A DNA stretch of 64,000 bases from Pedobacter africanus. GTDB lineage: Bacteria; Bacteroidota; Bacteroidia; Sphingobacteriales; Sphingobacteriaceae. Position numbers and translations under genes: made by a program. Position 1 is the stretch's first letter. Each line of letters begins with the position of its first letter. The stretch lies in contig NZ_FWXT01000001.1 of NCBI RefSeq assembly GCF_900176535.1, positions 1,054,001 to 1,118,000 of the forward strand, given 5' to 3'. Below, in pieces: positions 43,077 through 53,307 of this stretch. Below the pieces are notes generated by a model, which did no database searches, was not told where the DNA came from, and was given only the letters and a program-made list of their open reading frames with translations.

Positions 43077-44424
43077 GGCTCATAATGGTTTTAAGTGGCT
43101 GTACCAATGTATCTATATCACCCGCACCTACTGTTAAAAGTAACTCAGGTTTTTTATTTTTTATGTGTTCCTGCACCAAATCTTTTCCACATATCTCCTT
43201 ATCTGTCAGCGTGATCTTATCCAGCAAATACCGGGAATTTATGCCCGGCAAAGGCAGTTCCCTTGCGGGATAAATTTCCAGCAGCAATAAATGGTCTGCC
43301 GTGCTTAAAACTTTTGCAAAGTCATCCGCAAAATCACGGGTACGCGTAAAAAGGTGCGGCTGAAAGATCACCGTCAACTTTCTGTCCGGGTACAATTGCC
43401 TTACCGCATCAAAGCAGGCCCTCAATTCTTCCGGATGGTGTGCATAATCATCAATATAAATATGCCCGGGCGTGTTTACTATATATTCAAACCTTCTTTT
43501 AACGCCTTTAAAACTGGCTATCGCTGCCTTTATTTTTTCCTGATCTATCCCCAGCTTTAGCGCTATCGCAATCGCTGCCACTGCATTTTCTACATTGTGT
43601 TTTCCCGGCAGCATCAGTTGGATGTCCCGGATAACCACATCAGCATCCGAATAGTCAAATACAAATTTCGAACCCGCTACCCGGATGTTTTCCGCTTTGA
43701 TTGCAGACGACAAACCGGCACTATAACCAATTCCACCTTTTAAAGGTAAACCCTCCTTCACAAACAAGGTTCCCGCTGGCTTTAACTGCCCTGCAAACAT
43801 CTTAAAAGACTCCTGCAAATGGCCTGCGTCACCATAAATATCCAGGTGATCGGCGTCCATTGAAGTTACCACAGCGATATCCGGATGAAGGGTAAGGAAA
43901 GACCTGTCATATTCGTCGGCCTCTACCACTACCACATTGTTGTTCCCAATGATAAAGTTACTGTTGTAGTTACTGGCAATTCCACCCAGAAATGCCGTGC
44001 AGCCATAGCCACTGTCAATCAAAACATGTGCTACAATAGACGAAGTTGTGGTTTTACCATGTGTACCTGCCACAGCAATACAATACTGTCCTTTACTGAT
44101 GATCCCAAGTACCTCCGAGCGTTTCTTTAAAACAAAACCTTCATTTTTAAAGTAGTTCAGGATCTCTGAATTTTTAGGGATCGCAGGAGTATATACGATC
44201 AGTGTGTGTGGATCCTTTTCCAGAAAACACACAGGCAGGCTCGCATCATCATCCAGGTAAGAGATCAGTATGCCCTCCTGTTCCAGCGCTATCGTGAGGT
44301 TGGTACGTGTTTTATCATAACCGCAAACCACAACTCCACGTTTGGCAAAATAGCGGGCAATGGCGCTCATGCCAATGCCACCTATCCCCACAAAATAAAC
44401 CCGTTTAATGTGATCCAGCTCCAT
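43069..44424 (-). CDS. murC: UDP-N-acetylmuramate--L-alanine ligase
   Basis: The 451-residue Mur ligase adds the first residue of the stem peptide. The N-terminal Rossmann motif is FVGIGGIGMSAIAR, the ATP loop AGTHGKTTTSSIVAHVL (about 116-132) and the central segment VVVEADEYDRSFL. The C-terminal domain has YIDDYAHHPEEL and FQPHLFTRTRDFADDF. It overlaps murG by one base upstream and ftsQ by 8 nt downstream. Length is close to other bacterial MurC proteins. Confidence 0.97.
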   Translation of the reverse strand: MELDHIKRVYFVGIGGIGMSAIARYFAKRGVVVCGYDKTRTNLTIALEQEGILISYLDDDASLPVCFLEKDPHTLIVYTPAIPKNSEILNYFKNEGFVLKKRSEVLGIISKGQYCIAVAGTHGKTTTSSIVAHVLIDSGYGCTAFLGGIASNYNSNFIIGNNNVVVVEADEYDRSFLTLHPDIAVVTSMDADHLDIYGDAGHLQESFKMFAGQLKPAGTLFVKEGLPLKGGIGYSAGLSSAIKAENIRVAGSKFVFDYSDADVVIRDIQLMLPGKHNVENAVAAIAIALKLGIDQEKIKAAIASFKGVKRRFEYIVNTPGHIYIDDYAHHPEELRACFDAVRQLYPDRKLTVIFQPHLFTRTRDFADDFAKVLSTADHLLLLEIYPARELPLPGINSRYLLDKITLTDKEICGKDLVQEHIKNKKPELLLTVGAGDIDTLVQPLKTIMSHA

Positions 44425-45539
44425 CAGCTCTGCCCCTCCTTTCCTGCCAGTAGCATTACCTGCCTGGCAATCAGGTCATCCGAATCCGGCAAAGCCATTT
44501 TCGAAATATTGTCCGAATACATTTTACAGCGCTCTTTATCGTTCAGCAGCGCCAGCGCTTCGGGAACAAGCATATCTTCAGCCGAGCGGTCCGCAATCAG
44601 CAACGCGGCATTTTGCTGTACCAGGGCCATCGCATTTTTGGTCTGGTGATCTTCTGCCACATTTGGCGAAGGCACCAGGATTACCGGCTTTTTGATCAGG
44701 CAAAGTTCTGCGATAGTACCCGCCCCGGCCCTGGAAATGATCAGGTCGGCAGCAGCATAGGCAAGATCCATTTTATTCAAAAATTCGAGAATACGTATGT
44801 TCGGATGAAAATCAAGCCCAAGCCTTTCTACAATATCCTTATAATAAAATTTACCGGTCTGCCATATCAGCTGCACATCAGCATCCAGCAATTCCAGAAT
44901 GTGTTTTTCAATGCTTTTGTTCAAGGTGCCTGCACCTAAACTCCCCCCGGTTACCAGAATGGTCTTTTTCAGCGGATCCAGTCTCAGCAGCTCAGCCCCT
45001 GCGTGGTGTTTATTTAAAATATCGACCACATCCTTCCTGACCGGATTACCGGTTTTAAGGAGCTTTGATGCCGGAAAAAATTGTTCCATCCCATCAAAGG
45101 CCACACATACTTTAGCCGCATTTTTACCCAGCCATTTATTGGTCATTCCTGCATAAGAATTTTGCTCCTGGATCAGGTAAGGTATTTTTTTCATGGATGC
45201 CGCAAACAGTATCGGCCCCGAGGCATAACCGCCAACCCCAACTACCACATCAGGTTTAAAATCAGCGATTAACTGCAGGGCTTTACGCATACTACCCATT
45301 AATTTAAATGGCAGACTTAAATTTTTGGTAATAGAGCCCCTTTGTATACCACTGATGTTTAAACCAATAATTTTATATCCGGCAGCCGGAACTTTTTCCA
45401 TTTCCATTCTGCCTACAGCCCCAACAAATAAAATCTCGCAGCCAGGCTCCATGCGCTTTAGCGCATTGGCAATAGATATCGCCGGAAATATATGTCCGCC
45501 GGTACCGCCTCCTGAAATAATTATTCTTGTTGGTCTCAT
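44424..45539 (-). CDS. murG: Lipid II synthase MurG
   Basis: The 371-residue GT-B glycosyltransferase transfers GlcNAc from UDP-GlcNAc to lipid I at the inner membrane. Glycine-rich loops GGGTGGHIFPAISIA (10-24) and VGVGGYASGPI (about 99-109), the EQNSYAGMTNKWL motif, VTGGSLGAGTLN and the UDP-GlcNAc site SRAGAGTIAELCLIKKPVILVP are all present. It lies 38 nt after ftsW and overlaps murC by one base. Confidence 0.97.
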   Translation of the reverse strand: MRPTRIIISGGGTGGHIFPAISIANALKRMEPGCEILFVGAVGRMEMEKVPAAGYKIIGLNISGIQRGSITKNLSLPFKLMGSMRKALQLIADFKPDVVVGVGGYASGPILFAASMKKIPYLIQEQNSYAGMTNKWLGKNAAKVCVAFDGMEQFFPASKLLKTGNPVRKDVVDILNKHHAGAELLRLDPLKKTILVTGGSLGAGTLNKSIEKHILELLDADVQLIWQTGKFYYKDIVERLGLDFHPNIRILEFLNKMDLAYAAADLIISRAGAGTIAELCLIKKPVILVPSPNVAEDHQTKNAMALVQQNAALLIADRSAEDMLVPEALALLNDKERCKMYSDNISKMALPDSDDLIARQVMLLAGKEGQS

Positions 45540-45577
45540 TTTCTTTTCTTCAATTTTTCTGTCTTTCGCACCTTATC

Positions 45578-46744
45578 TTAAGCCATTGCCGGGATTTCCC
45601 CAACAATTACTTTTTTACTTCCCTTCTCCTCTACATCCCTGCTTACACTTAAAATTATGCCAAAGGCAATACTTGTAAATATCATCGATGTTCCTCCCAT
45701 ACTCACCAGCGGCAAAGGCACGCCCGTTACAGGGCCCAGACCTACCGCAACCGCCATATTCGCAAAAGCCTGTATCGTTAAACTAAAGCTCAATCCGGCA
45801 GCCAGCAAAGCGCCAAACGCTTTAGGGCTTTGCGTCACTATCCGCACACAACGGTACAGCAACACCAGGTACAAAACCACTACCGTAAAAGCCCCCAGCA
45901 AACCGTATTCTTCCACGATGATGGCAAAAATAAAATCGGAATACGGGTGCGGTAAAAAGTTCCGCTGCGTACTGTTTCCAGGTCCTTTACCAAATACACC
46001 CCCTGTAGCAAGGGCTATTTTCGACTGATCGGCCTGATAAGTCTTGTCTGAATGCTGCTTTTCCGGATGCAAAAATGAATTTACCCTCGATTTGTAGGTC
46101 TCAGCCCTTGGCCCCAAAAACACGATAAAAGTCAGCAGTACTGCACCGCCCGCACAAACCATTCCTATCTGCTTAATGCTGATCCTGCCGATGATCAATA
46201 GCAGGATACTTACACCAAAAAGCATCAATGCGGTAGAAAGGTTCGCCCATGCAATCAACACAAATACCACGCACACCGATCCCATAATGGGGATGAAAGC
46301 CTTTTTCACATCTTTGATATTCTCCTGTTTCCTGGTCAGCATCCTGGCCAGAAAAGTGATCAGTGCAATCTTGGCCAAATCTGAGGTCTGAAAGGTCAGC
46401 CCGATCACCGGTATTTTAACCCAACGGGATGCATCATTAATATTGGCCCCAAAAATTGCAGTATAAAATAAAAGCGGAATGGTAATGATCATCAGTATTT
46501 TCGAAATCCCCGCATAATATTTATAATCCAATAAATGCGCTATATAGATCATCCCAATCCCCATTACCACAAAAATCAAGTGCTTGGTCAGCAAAATCTT
46601 TTCCACGGTTTTACCGGTCTTATAGGCATAAGTACCCGTAGCACTATATACGGTAAGTATAGAGATCATGGATAAAAGGATAATGATCAGCCATATCCAG
46701 CGATCCCCTTTTGTTTTATCTAATAGCCTGTTTATTGCAACCAT
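45578..46744 (-). CDS. ftsW: Peptidoglycan glycosyltransferase FtsW (SEDS family)
   Basis: The 388-residue polytopic protein has about 10 helices and the SEDS features: WVKIPVIGLTFQTSDLAKIAL in the middle (key part FQTSDLAK), the HPYSDFIFAIIVEEYGLLGA loop with the catalytic-type Asp, and the C-terminal GPVTGVPLPLVSMGGTSM (key part LPLVSMGG). It polymerises lipid II at the septum together with the PBP encoded upstream in the cluster. It begins 2 nt after murD. Confidence 0.95.
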   Translation of the reverse strand: MVAINRLLDKTKGDRWIWLIIILLSMISILTVYSATGTYAYKTGKTVEKILLTKHLIFVVMGIGMIYIAHLLDYKYYAGISKILMIITIPLLFYTAIFGANINDASRWVKIPVIGLTFQTSDLAKIALITFLARMLTRKQENIKDVKKAFIPIMGSVCVVFVLIAWANLSTALMLFGVSILLLIIGRISIKQIGMVCAGGAVLLTFIVFLGPRAETYKSRVNSFLHPEKQHSDKTYQADQSKIALATGGVFGKGPGNSTQRNFLPHPYSDFIFAIIVEEYGLLGAFTVVVLYLVLLYRCVRIVTQSPKAFGALLAAGLSFSLTIQAFANMAVAVGLGPVTGVPLPLVSMGGTSMIFTSIAFGIILSVSRDVEEKGSKKVIVGEIPAMA

Positions 46745-46746
46745 AT

Positions 46747-48090
46747 TTACAATTCTTTAACTGCCGCCTTAAACTGGTTACCCCTGTCCTCATAATTCCT
46801 GAACAAGTCAAAACTTGCACAGGCTGGCGACAGCAGTACCGTATTTCCTTTTTTTGCCAGGTGATAAGCCACCTGAACTGCTTCATGTGCCGAAAATGTA
46901 TTCACAATAATTTCCACATCTTCTTCAAAAGCCTCATGAATGCGTTTATTGTCCTTGCCCAAACATACAATTGCCTTCACCTTTTGCTTCACCAGGTCCT
47001 TCAGCATATCATAATCATTACCCTTATCAACCCCGCCCATAATCAGGATCACATCCGTACCCATACTTTCCAGGGCATACCAGGTGGAGTTCACATTGGT
47101 CGCTTTCGAATCGTTGATGTAGTCCACCCCCGATATCTTGGCCACATGTTCCAGCCTATGTTCGATATTTTTGAAATCCCCCATACTCTCACGTATAGTC
47201 TTATTTCTGATATCTAATACCTTAGCCACTATGCCCGAGGCCATAGAATTGTAGATATTGTGTTTTCCCTGCAGTGCTAGATCTGTAATAGACATGGTTA
47301 GTTGATCGTTTAGGTTTATATTTACGTGTATGTTGTTGCCTTCAAGGTATGCTCCCGAATCGATTTTCTTTCTGATGGAAAAAGGATATCGTTTGGCATT
47401 CACTTTAACATTTTTCATTGCTTTCAAAGTTTCTTCATCATCAGCGCAATAAATGAAAACTTCTTCGGCGCCCTGGTTTTGGGTAATCCGCATCTTCGAT
47501 GCGGCATAATTCCCAAGTTTGTAATCGTAGCGGTCCAGATGATCTGGAGTAATGTTTAACAAAACGGCTATATCCGCCTTAAAATCATACATATCATCCA
47601 GCATAAAACTAGAGATCTCCAATACATACCAGTCAAAATTTTCTGTGGCCACCTGCGCCGCAAAGCTATGCCCGATATTGCCGGCCAGCCCCACATTCAA
47701 TCCTGCATTCTTCAGAATGTGATAGGTCAGCATTGTGGTTGTGGTCTTGCCATTCGACCCGGTAATGCAGATCGTTCTGGCATTGGTATATCTTTTTGCA
47801 AATTCAATCTCCGATATCACCGGAATTTTCTTTGCCTTTATCGTTTTGATGATCCCGGCCGTATCCGGTATACCCGGACTCTTGATCACCTCAACCGCCT
47901 TTAATATCTCAGCTTCTGTATGCTGGCTCTCCTCAAAAGCTATGTTCAGCTCCTGCAATTTCTCTTTATACTGGGACGGGATCTTTCCAAAATCCGACAC
48001 AAAAACATCAAAACCCTGTTTTTGCGCCAGCATCGCAGCCCCAACACCGCTTTCTCCTGCTCCAAGAATTGCCATCCTTCCCTTTTCCAT
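46747..48090 (-). CDS. murD: UDP-N-acetylmuramoylalanine--D-glutamate ligase
   Basis: The 447-residue Mur ligase adds D-Glu to UDP-MurNAc-L-Ala. It has the N-terminal LGAGESGVGAAML, the ATP loop ITGSNGKTTTTMLTYHIL, a HNIYNSMASGIVAK segment, and the C-terminal YINDSKATNVNSTWYALESM and LSPACASFDLFRNYEDRG, the last two being characteristic of MurD. It overlaps mraY by one base and lies 2 nt before ftsW. Confidence 0.96.
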   Translation of the reverse strand: MEKGRMAILGAGESGVGAAMLAQKQGFDVFVSDFGKIPSQYKEKLQELNIAFEESQHTEAEILKAVEVIKSPGIPDTAGIIKTIKAKKIPVISEIEFAKRYTNARTICITGSNGKTTTTMLTYHILKNAGLNVGLAGNIGHSFAAQVATENFDWYVLEISSFMLDDMYDFKADIAVLLNITPDHLDRYDYKLGNYAASKMRITQNQGAEEVFIYCADDEETLKAMKNVKVNAKRYPFSIRKKIDSGAYLEGNNIHVNINLNDQLTMSITDLALQGKHNIYNSMASGIVAKVLDIRNKTIRESMGDFKNIEHRLEHVAKISGVDYINDSKATNVNSTWYALESMGTDVILIMGGVDKGNDYDMLKDLVKQKVKAIVCLGKDNKRIHEAFEEDVEIIVNTFSAHEAVQVAYHLAKKGNTVLLSPACASFDLFRNYEDRGNQFKAAVKEL

Positions 48091-49337
48091 TACCGTAATT
48101 TTAAAGTGATGATGGTGATGATGGCCAGCAATATGCCGATAATCCAGAAACGTGTTACAATTTTAGCCTCATGATAACCCTTTTTCTGGTAATGGTGGTG
48201 TATAGGCGACATCAGAAATATCCGTCTGCCTTCACCGAATTTTTTCTTGGTATATTTGAAATAGGAAACCTGCATGATCACTGAAACCAGCTCAATCAGG
48301 AATATTCCGCAGAGGATAGGGATCAAAAGTTCCTTACGGATCATAATCGCAAAAGCCGCGATAATCCCTCCGATGGCCAGACTTCCGGTATCTCCCATAA
48401 AAACCTGCGCCGGATAGGAATTGTACCAGAGAAAACCAACACAAGCCCCCACAAATGCCCCGGCAAAGATCATCAGCTCACCCGAGTTAGGGATATACAT
48501 GATGTTCAGGTAATCGGCAATCACTGTATTACCCGATACATATGCCAGCAAACCCAATGTAATCCCTATGACAGCCGATGTGCCCGTCGCCAGACCATCA
48601 ATTCCGTCTGTAATGTTCGCCCCATTGGAAACCGCTGTAATGATAAACACGGTAAAAGCCAGGAACACCAGGAATGCATATTTCTCATAACCAGGGCCTA
48701 AAAACTTCAGTACCTTGGCATAGTCAAATTCGTTATTTTTATAAAAAGGCACATTGGTTAAGGTCGATTTCACATCCTGTGTGTAATAAAAACTCTCGCC
48801 TTTCTGACGCAATACCATTGGTGCGGTAGCTTTCGAAGCACCAGCTTCGTCAACCGTTTGCCTCACCACAATGTTCGGGTTATAATACATTGTCCAGCCA
48901 ATAATCAAGGCCAGCCCCACCTGCCCTACAATCTTAAACCTGCCGGCCAGGCCTTCTTTATTTTTTCTGAATACTTTGATGTAGTCATCCACAAAACCTA
49001 TCACGCCCATCCATATGGTCGTCACGATCATCAGGATCACATATACATTGGTCAGGTTCGCAAACAGTAAGGTAGGTATCAGGATACCGAGCAAAATAAT
49101 GATCCCACCCATCGTAGGAGTGCCCTGCTTCTGCATCTGCCCTTCCAGCCCAAGGTTCCTCACGGTTTCCCCCACCTGCTTCTTCTGCAGGTAATTGATC
49201 AACCTCCTGCCATAAACAGTGGTGATGATCAGGGACAGGATAACCGCCAGTGAAGTACGGAAGGTAATGTACTGGAACAACCTTAGTCCGGGAAAATCGT
49301 AATGCTGATTTAAATATTCAAATAGATAGTATAACAT
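48090..49337 (-). CDS. mraY: Phospho-N-acetylmuramoyl-pentapeptide transferase MraY
   Basis: The 415-residue polytopic enzyme makes lipid I from UDP-MurNAc-pentapeptide and undecaprenyl phosphate. GTPTMGGI (72-79), GFVDDYIKV (114-122, catalytic Asp pair), NITDGIDGLA (241-250) and the cytosolic LMSPIHHHYQKKGYHE are diagnostic. It is about 55 residues longer than E. coli MraY. An extra hydrophilic segment at about 160-200 (ASKATAPMVLRQKGESF, DVKSTLTNVPFY) probably lies on the periplasmic side and is, to my knowledge, typical of this phylum. One-base overlaps join it to murE and murD. Confidence 0.96.
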   Translation of the reverse strand: MLYYLFEYLNQHYDFPGLRLFQYITFRTSLAVILSLIITTVYGRRLINYLQKKQVGETVRNLGLEGQMQKQGTPTMGGIIILLGILIPTLLFANLTNVYVILMIVTTIWMGVIGFVDDYIKVFRKNKEGLAGRFKIVGQVGLALIIGWTMYYNPNIVVRQTVDEAGASKATAPMVLRQKGESFYYTQDVKSTLTNVPFYKNNEFDYAKVLKFLGPGYEKYAFLVFLAFTVFIITAVSNGANITDGIDGLATGTSAVIGITLGLLAYVSGNTVIADYLNIMYIPNSGELMIFAGAFVGACVGFLWYNSYPAQVFMGDTGSLAIGGIIAAFAIMIRKELLIPILCGIFLIELVSVIMQVSYFKYTKKKFGEGRRIFLMSPIHHHYQKKGYHEAKIVTRFWIIGILLAIITIITLKLR

Positions 49338-50794
49338 TAGCTGATTAAGTTTAATTGTTCCGTTAATATTTCCTTATCATCAAAATCATACCTCACGCCA
49401 TTTATCTCCTGGTATTTTTCATGTCCTTTACCCGCAAGCAATATGATATCACCTGGTCTGGCCAGATGACAGGCCGTTTTAATGGCTTCTTTCCTATCCA
49501 TTATACTTAAGGTTTTGCGTTTATTGGTCGGTGATACGCCGGCTTCCATTTCTGCTATTATGGTTTGCGGATTTTCCGTTCTTGGATTATCGGAGGTAAG
49601 GATCACCTTATCGCTCCAGTCGCAGGCCACCTGCGCCATAACCGGGCGTTTGGTTTTGTCCCTGTCACCACCGCAGCCTATAATCGTAATTACCTGTTCT
49701 GTTCCTTTCCTGATATCCTGTATCGTACTCAGCACATTCTGCACTGCATCAGGTGTATGCGCGTAGTCTACTATTCCAATAATCTGCTGACTTGAAGTGA
49801 TATAGTCAAAACGTCCCTCTGCACCGCTCAGGTTACTCAATTGGGTCAGCACATGGAGCTGGTCCTGGCCCAGCAATATCGCGGTGCCATAGGCGGCCAG
49901 TAAATTATAAGCATTAAAGGAGCCTACCAGTTTAAAGAAAACATCGGCACCATCTATATCCAGGTGCAAGCCATTAAAGCTGTTTTCAATTACTTTGGCT
50001 TTAAAATCTGCCAGTTGCTTTAGTGCATAGGTCTTTTTAGCTGCTTTTGTATTCTGCAGCATTACCATACCGTTCTTATCGTCCAGGTTGCTCAGCGCAA
50101 AAGCCGAGGCCGGCAACATATCAAAAAATGCTTTTTTTGCCTTTATATAGTTGTCAAAAGTCTTATGAAAATCCAGGTGGTCATGCGTAATATTCGAAAA
50201 AACACCGCCAGCAAAGTTCAGTCCCTCAATGCGGTGTTGTACCACAGCATGCGAACTCACTTCCATAAAACAGTAATCGCAGCCTGCATCCACCATGTCC
50301 TGCAGCAAGGCATTTAAAGCTACCGGGTTGGGGGTAGTATGCGTTGCCGGAACAATCCGGTCATTGATGTGGTTCTCAACTGTAGAGATCAGCCCAACTT
50401 TATAACCCAGTGTCCTGAACAATTTAAAAAGCAGTGTAGCGATGGTGGTCTTACCATTTGTTCCGGTAATGCCTACCAGCTGTAAGCTCGAAGAAGGGTT
50501 ACCATAAAAGTTGGCCGCCATTTTACCCAATGCTACTGCACTTTGTGGCACTACTACATAAGTTACTTCAGCACTCAGCACCACTGGCAATACCTCGCAA
50601 ACCACTACCCCTGCGCCGGCTTTCACCGTCGCCTCTATGTAGCCATGTCCGTCAGACAATGTGCCTTTGATAGCAAAAAATACAGCTCCCTCCTTAACCT
50701 GGCGCGAATCAAACACCAAAGCACTCACCTCCCTGTTGGTTGTTCCAACCAGATCAGTTACCGTTACCCCATATAAAACATCCTGCAGCTGCAT
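49337..50794 (-). CDS. murE: UDP-MurNAc-L-Ala-D-Glu--2,6-diaminopimelate ligase
   Basis: The 485-residue Mur ligase adds the third stem-peptide residue. The ATP loop is GITGTNGKTTIATLL (about 107-121), followed by TTPNPVALN and the HDHLDFHKTFDNY segment. The C-terminal motif SDNPRTENP includes DNPR, which selects meso-diaminopimelate over lysine. The Mur residue carbamylated for Mg binding lies in the AKKAFFDML region. It follows ftsI after 1 nt and overlaps mraY by one base. Confidence 0.97.
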   Translation of the reverse strand: MQLQDVLYGVTVTDLVGTTNREVSALVFDSRQVKEGAVFFAIKGTLSDGHGYIEATVKAGAGVVVCEVLPVVLSAEVTYVVVPQSAVALGKMAANFYGNPSSSLQLVGITGTNGKTTIATLLFKLFRTLGYKVGLISTVENHINDRIVPATHTTPNPVALNALLQDMVDAGCDYCFMEVSSHAVVQHRIEGLNFAGGVFSNITHDHLDFHKTFDNYIKAKKAFFDMLPASAFALSNLDDKNGMVMLQNTKAAKKTYALKQLADFKAKVIENSFNGLHLDIDGADVFFKLVGSFNAYNLLAAYGTAILLGQDQLHVLTQLSNLSGAEGRFDYITSSQQIIGIVDYAHTPDAVQNVLSTIQDIRKGTEQVITIIGCGGDRDKTKRPVMAQVACDWSDKVILTSDNPRTENPQTIIAEMEAGVSPTNKRKTLSIMDRKEAIKTACHLARPGDIILLAGKGHEKYQEINGVRYDFDDKEILTEQLNLIS

Positions 50795-50795
50795 C

Positions 50796-52898
50796 TTATT
50801 GTAAATCTATTTGTACCAACAATCCTCTTCCTATTTTATTTCCTGCCGGGATAGACTGGCTCACCACCCTGCCACTTCCCCTTACTTTTGTTTTCAGCCC
50901 TGCATTCCCCAAAAGGTACAATGCATCCTTCAGGCCCATTCCATTTACATTTGGCATCAGGCCCTTAACCGAGCTGTGTTCCTCATAGCTCACACCATTG
51001 TTGGTATCTATGCTATTGAAATAATCCGATTTAGCTGCATAAAGTGCCTTTACGCCCAAAGCTTTGTATACCGCTTTTACTGCTTTGCTTTCCCCCGCTT
51101 TAGCCTCCGGATTGGTGGTGTTACCTGCCAGATGCTCCGGAATGTTGTTGTACATTTCCATGTCGCTGGCATAAATACGGTCCGCAATCTCTTTAAAAAC
51201 CGGCCCGGCAACTGTAGCACCGTAATAGCCGTTTTTAGGCCCGTTAATGGATACCATAATGGAGTATTTCGGTTTATCCGCCGGAAAATATCCGCAGAAA
51301 GAAGCCTGATAACTCCGCTTTTGTTTATAACCTTTATTTCCGTCTGCTACCTGGGCCGTACCTGTTTTGCCGGCAACCCTATACAACGGAGAGCCCATCA
51401 GTTTGCCAGTACCTTTGGTCACCACCGCTTCCAGCATAGCCTGTAGCTTTTTAAGCGTTTTTTCGGAACAGATCTGCTCCGAAATCACCCTGGCCTGAAA
51501 CTGCTCTATCGGATTGCCCAAACGCCTGATCTCCTTTACAAAAATGGGCGCAATATACTTTCCATCGTTAGCCACCGCGTTGTAAAAGGCCAGCATCTGT
51601 AATGGGGTGATCTGCATCTCATAACCATAAGCCATCTGCGGCAGGGTCATGTTTTTGTTCCAATCTTTAAACTTCGGGTTTTTAATGACCGGCCTCGTCT
51701 CTCCAGGTATCTGCAACCGCAATCTTTCATTCATATGAATATCATACAGATGATCCGTAAACTGCGAAGGATTGTCCTGATAGTGCTGATTCACCAGCTT
51801 GGCAACCGCCGTATTGGCCGATTGCTCAAAAGCCTTCATAACCGTAACCGTTCCAATACCTCCATGCGAATCTTTAATGGTATGCCCCGGAATTCTGTAT
51901 GTTCCATCGCCGGTCGCCACCATCGTATTTGTATCCACTTTCTTATCTTCCAGCAAAGCCATATAGGAAGCCAGCTTAAAGGTCGAACCAGGATCCTGGC
52001 TGCCGCCTATCGCATAGTTAAACTTCTCTTCATAAACCCCTTTGCTTACCCTGGTATAATTGGCCACTGCGCGTACTTCACCGGTTTTCACCTCCATCAA
52101 AATTACCGTACCATGGTCCGCATCACTCAAAATCAGCTGCCGCTCCAGCGCACTCTGTGCCAGGTCCTGCATATTGATATCAATGGTCGAAATAATATCG
52201 GCACCCTCCTTAGGCGCCACTTCAGCTTCGTCGTTCACCGGCATCCAAACCCCACCTGCAATGCGCTGCACCAGCCGTTTGCCGCTCTCGCCATTGATGT
52301 AATTGCCATAAGCGCCTTCCAGACCAACGCCGTTAGCTACATTTTCATTTTTATAGCCAATGGTTCTCGCAGCCAGAAATTTAAACGGACGTATCCGTTT
52401 GTTCTGCTGCACGGCAATCAGCCCGCCAGTATACTTTCCAATATTGTACAACGGAAAAGTACGTATGGTTTTCAGCTCCTGGTACCCTACTTTACGTTTA
52501 ATCAGCAGGTAACGGGCGCTATCTCTTCTTGCCGAACGCAGGTAACGCGAATACTCTTTAGGCGTCTTGTCTTTAAAGAATTGTGAAAGCCGGTAGGCCA
52601 GCGAATCTACTTTCTCATTAAAAACCTCATCATCCTCTATCCCGCCGGCAAACATATCCATCCTCAGTTCATACTCAGGAATAGATGTGGCCAGCAGACT
52701 GCCGTCTACCGAATATATATTACCACGTGCTGCTTCAATATTGATATACTTTGTAGAGAGACTATCGGCCATGGCACGCCATTTATGTCCCTCCACAAAT
52801 TGTACATCGAATAGCCTGATCAGTACTGCCACGGCAAACAGTACAATCAGCCCGAAAGCCAGATAAACACGCAATAATATGTTGTCCCTAATATTCAT
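50796..52898 (-). CDS. ftsI: Division-specific class B penicillin-binding protein (FtsI/PBP3) with PASTA domain
   Basis: The 700-residue transpeptidase has one N-terminal helix (about 8-30) and a dimerisation domain. The transpeptidase motifs are GSTFK (nucleophile Ser about 305), SAN (about 363) and AGKTGTAQ (about 519). A C-terminal PASTA domain (about 640-700: GLMPNVNGMGLKDALYLLGNAG) is present; it is usual in Gram-positive FtsI/SpoVD-type proteins and in Bacteroidota. It crosslinks septal peptidoglycan with FtsW. It overlaps ftsL by 11 nt. Confidence 0.95.
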   Translation of the reverse strand: MNIRDNILLRVYLAFGLIVLFAVAVLIRLFDVQFVEGHKWRAMADSLSTKYINIEAARGNIYSVDGSLLATSIPEYELRMDMFAGGIEDDEVFNEKVDSLAYRLSQFFKDKTPKEYSRYLRSARRDSARYLLIKRKVGYQELKTIRTFPLYNIGKYTGGLIAVQQNKRIRPFKFLAARTIGYKNENVANGVGLEGAYGNYINGESGKRLVQRIAGGVWMPVNDEAEVAPKEGADIISTIDINMQDLAQSALERQLILSDADHGTVILMEVKTGEVRAVANYTRVSKGVYEEKFNYAIGGSQDPGSTFKLASYMALLEDKKVDTNTMVATGDGTYRIPGHTIKDSHGGIGTVTVMKAFEQSANTAVAKLVNQHYQDNPSQFTDHLYDIHMNERLRLQIPGETRPVIKNPKFKDWNKNMTLPQMAYGYEMQITPLQMLAFYNAVANDGKYIAPIFVKEIRRLGNPIEQFQARVISEQICSEKTLKKLQAMLEAVVTKGTGKLMGSPLYRVAGKTGTAQVADGNKGYKQKRSYQASFCGYFPADKPKYSIMVSINGPKNGYYGATVAGPVFKEIADRIYASDMEMYNNIPEHLAGNTTNPEAKAGESKAVKAVYKALGVKALYAAKSDYFNSIDTNNGVSYEEHSSVKGLMPNVNGMGLKDALYLLGNAGLKTKVRGSGRVVSQSIPAGNKIGRGLLVQIDLQ

Positions 52899-53307
52899 TA
52901 CTGTTTATTACAATTTTTTTTGGTGGCTCAGTTAATTCTTTAATTCCCAAAGTATCTACCTTTTTAGCTACCTCGGTCAGCTTACTCTTAAACATTAAAT
53001 CCGCTTTAAGCGACTTATATTCCCAGCTCAGTTCTTTTACTTCTTTATTTAACTTGTCTATATTCCTTACATTCTTAACTGCCATATGGCTGTTCGCGAT
53101 GTACAGCATACACAAAACCGACAGGAAAATCAAAAATGGCAGCATCTCCGTTGCCGCCTCCTTACTCACCACACCCTCAGTAAACAACTTCCTGAAAAAA
53201 GCATTACTATTTTCAGGCTCTTTTTTCTTTAGCCTCGGCTGCTCATCAAGTTCCTCCTCCTCCAGTTCAGGCTCCTCTTCTATCCTTGTTCTAAACTGGT
53301 TATTCAT
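52888..53307 (-). CDS. ftsL: FtsL-like division protein
   Basis: The 139-residue bitopic protein has an acidic then basic cytosolic N-terminus (EEEPELEEEELDEQPRLKKK), one helix (about 57-76) and a periplasmic coiled coil (about 80-120, IDKLNKEVKELSWEYKSLKADLMF). Sequence conservation in FtsL is low; the call rests on this architecture and its position between rsmH (4-nt overlap) and ftsI (11-nt overlap). The highly charged N-terminus is longer than in E. coli FtsL. Confidence 0.85.
   Translation of the reverse strand: MNNQFRTRIEEEPELEEEELDEQPRLKKKEPENSNAFFRKLFTEGVVSKEAATEMLPFLIFLSVLCMLYIANSHMAVKNVRNIDKLNKEVKELSWEYKSLKADLMFKSKLTEVAKKVDTLGIKELTEPPKKIVINSNEY

Noticed and set aside
51735..52586. 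283-codon plus-strand frame antisense to ftsI
   Set aside because: The minus strand encodes the PBP with intact catalytic motifs; the antisense product is rich in Ile, His and Arg without recognisable domains.
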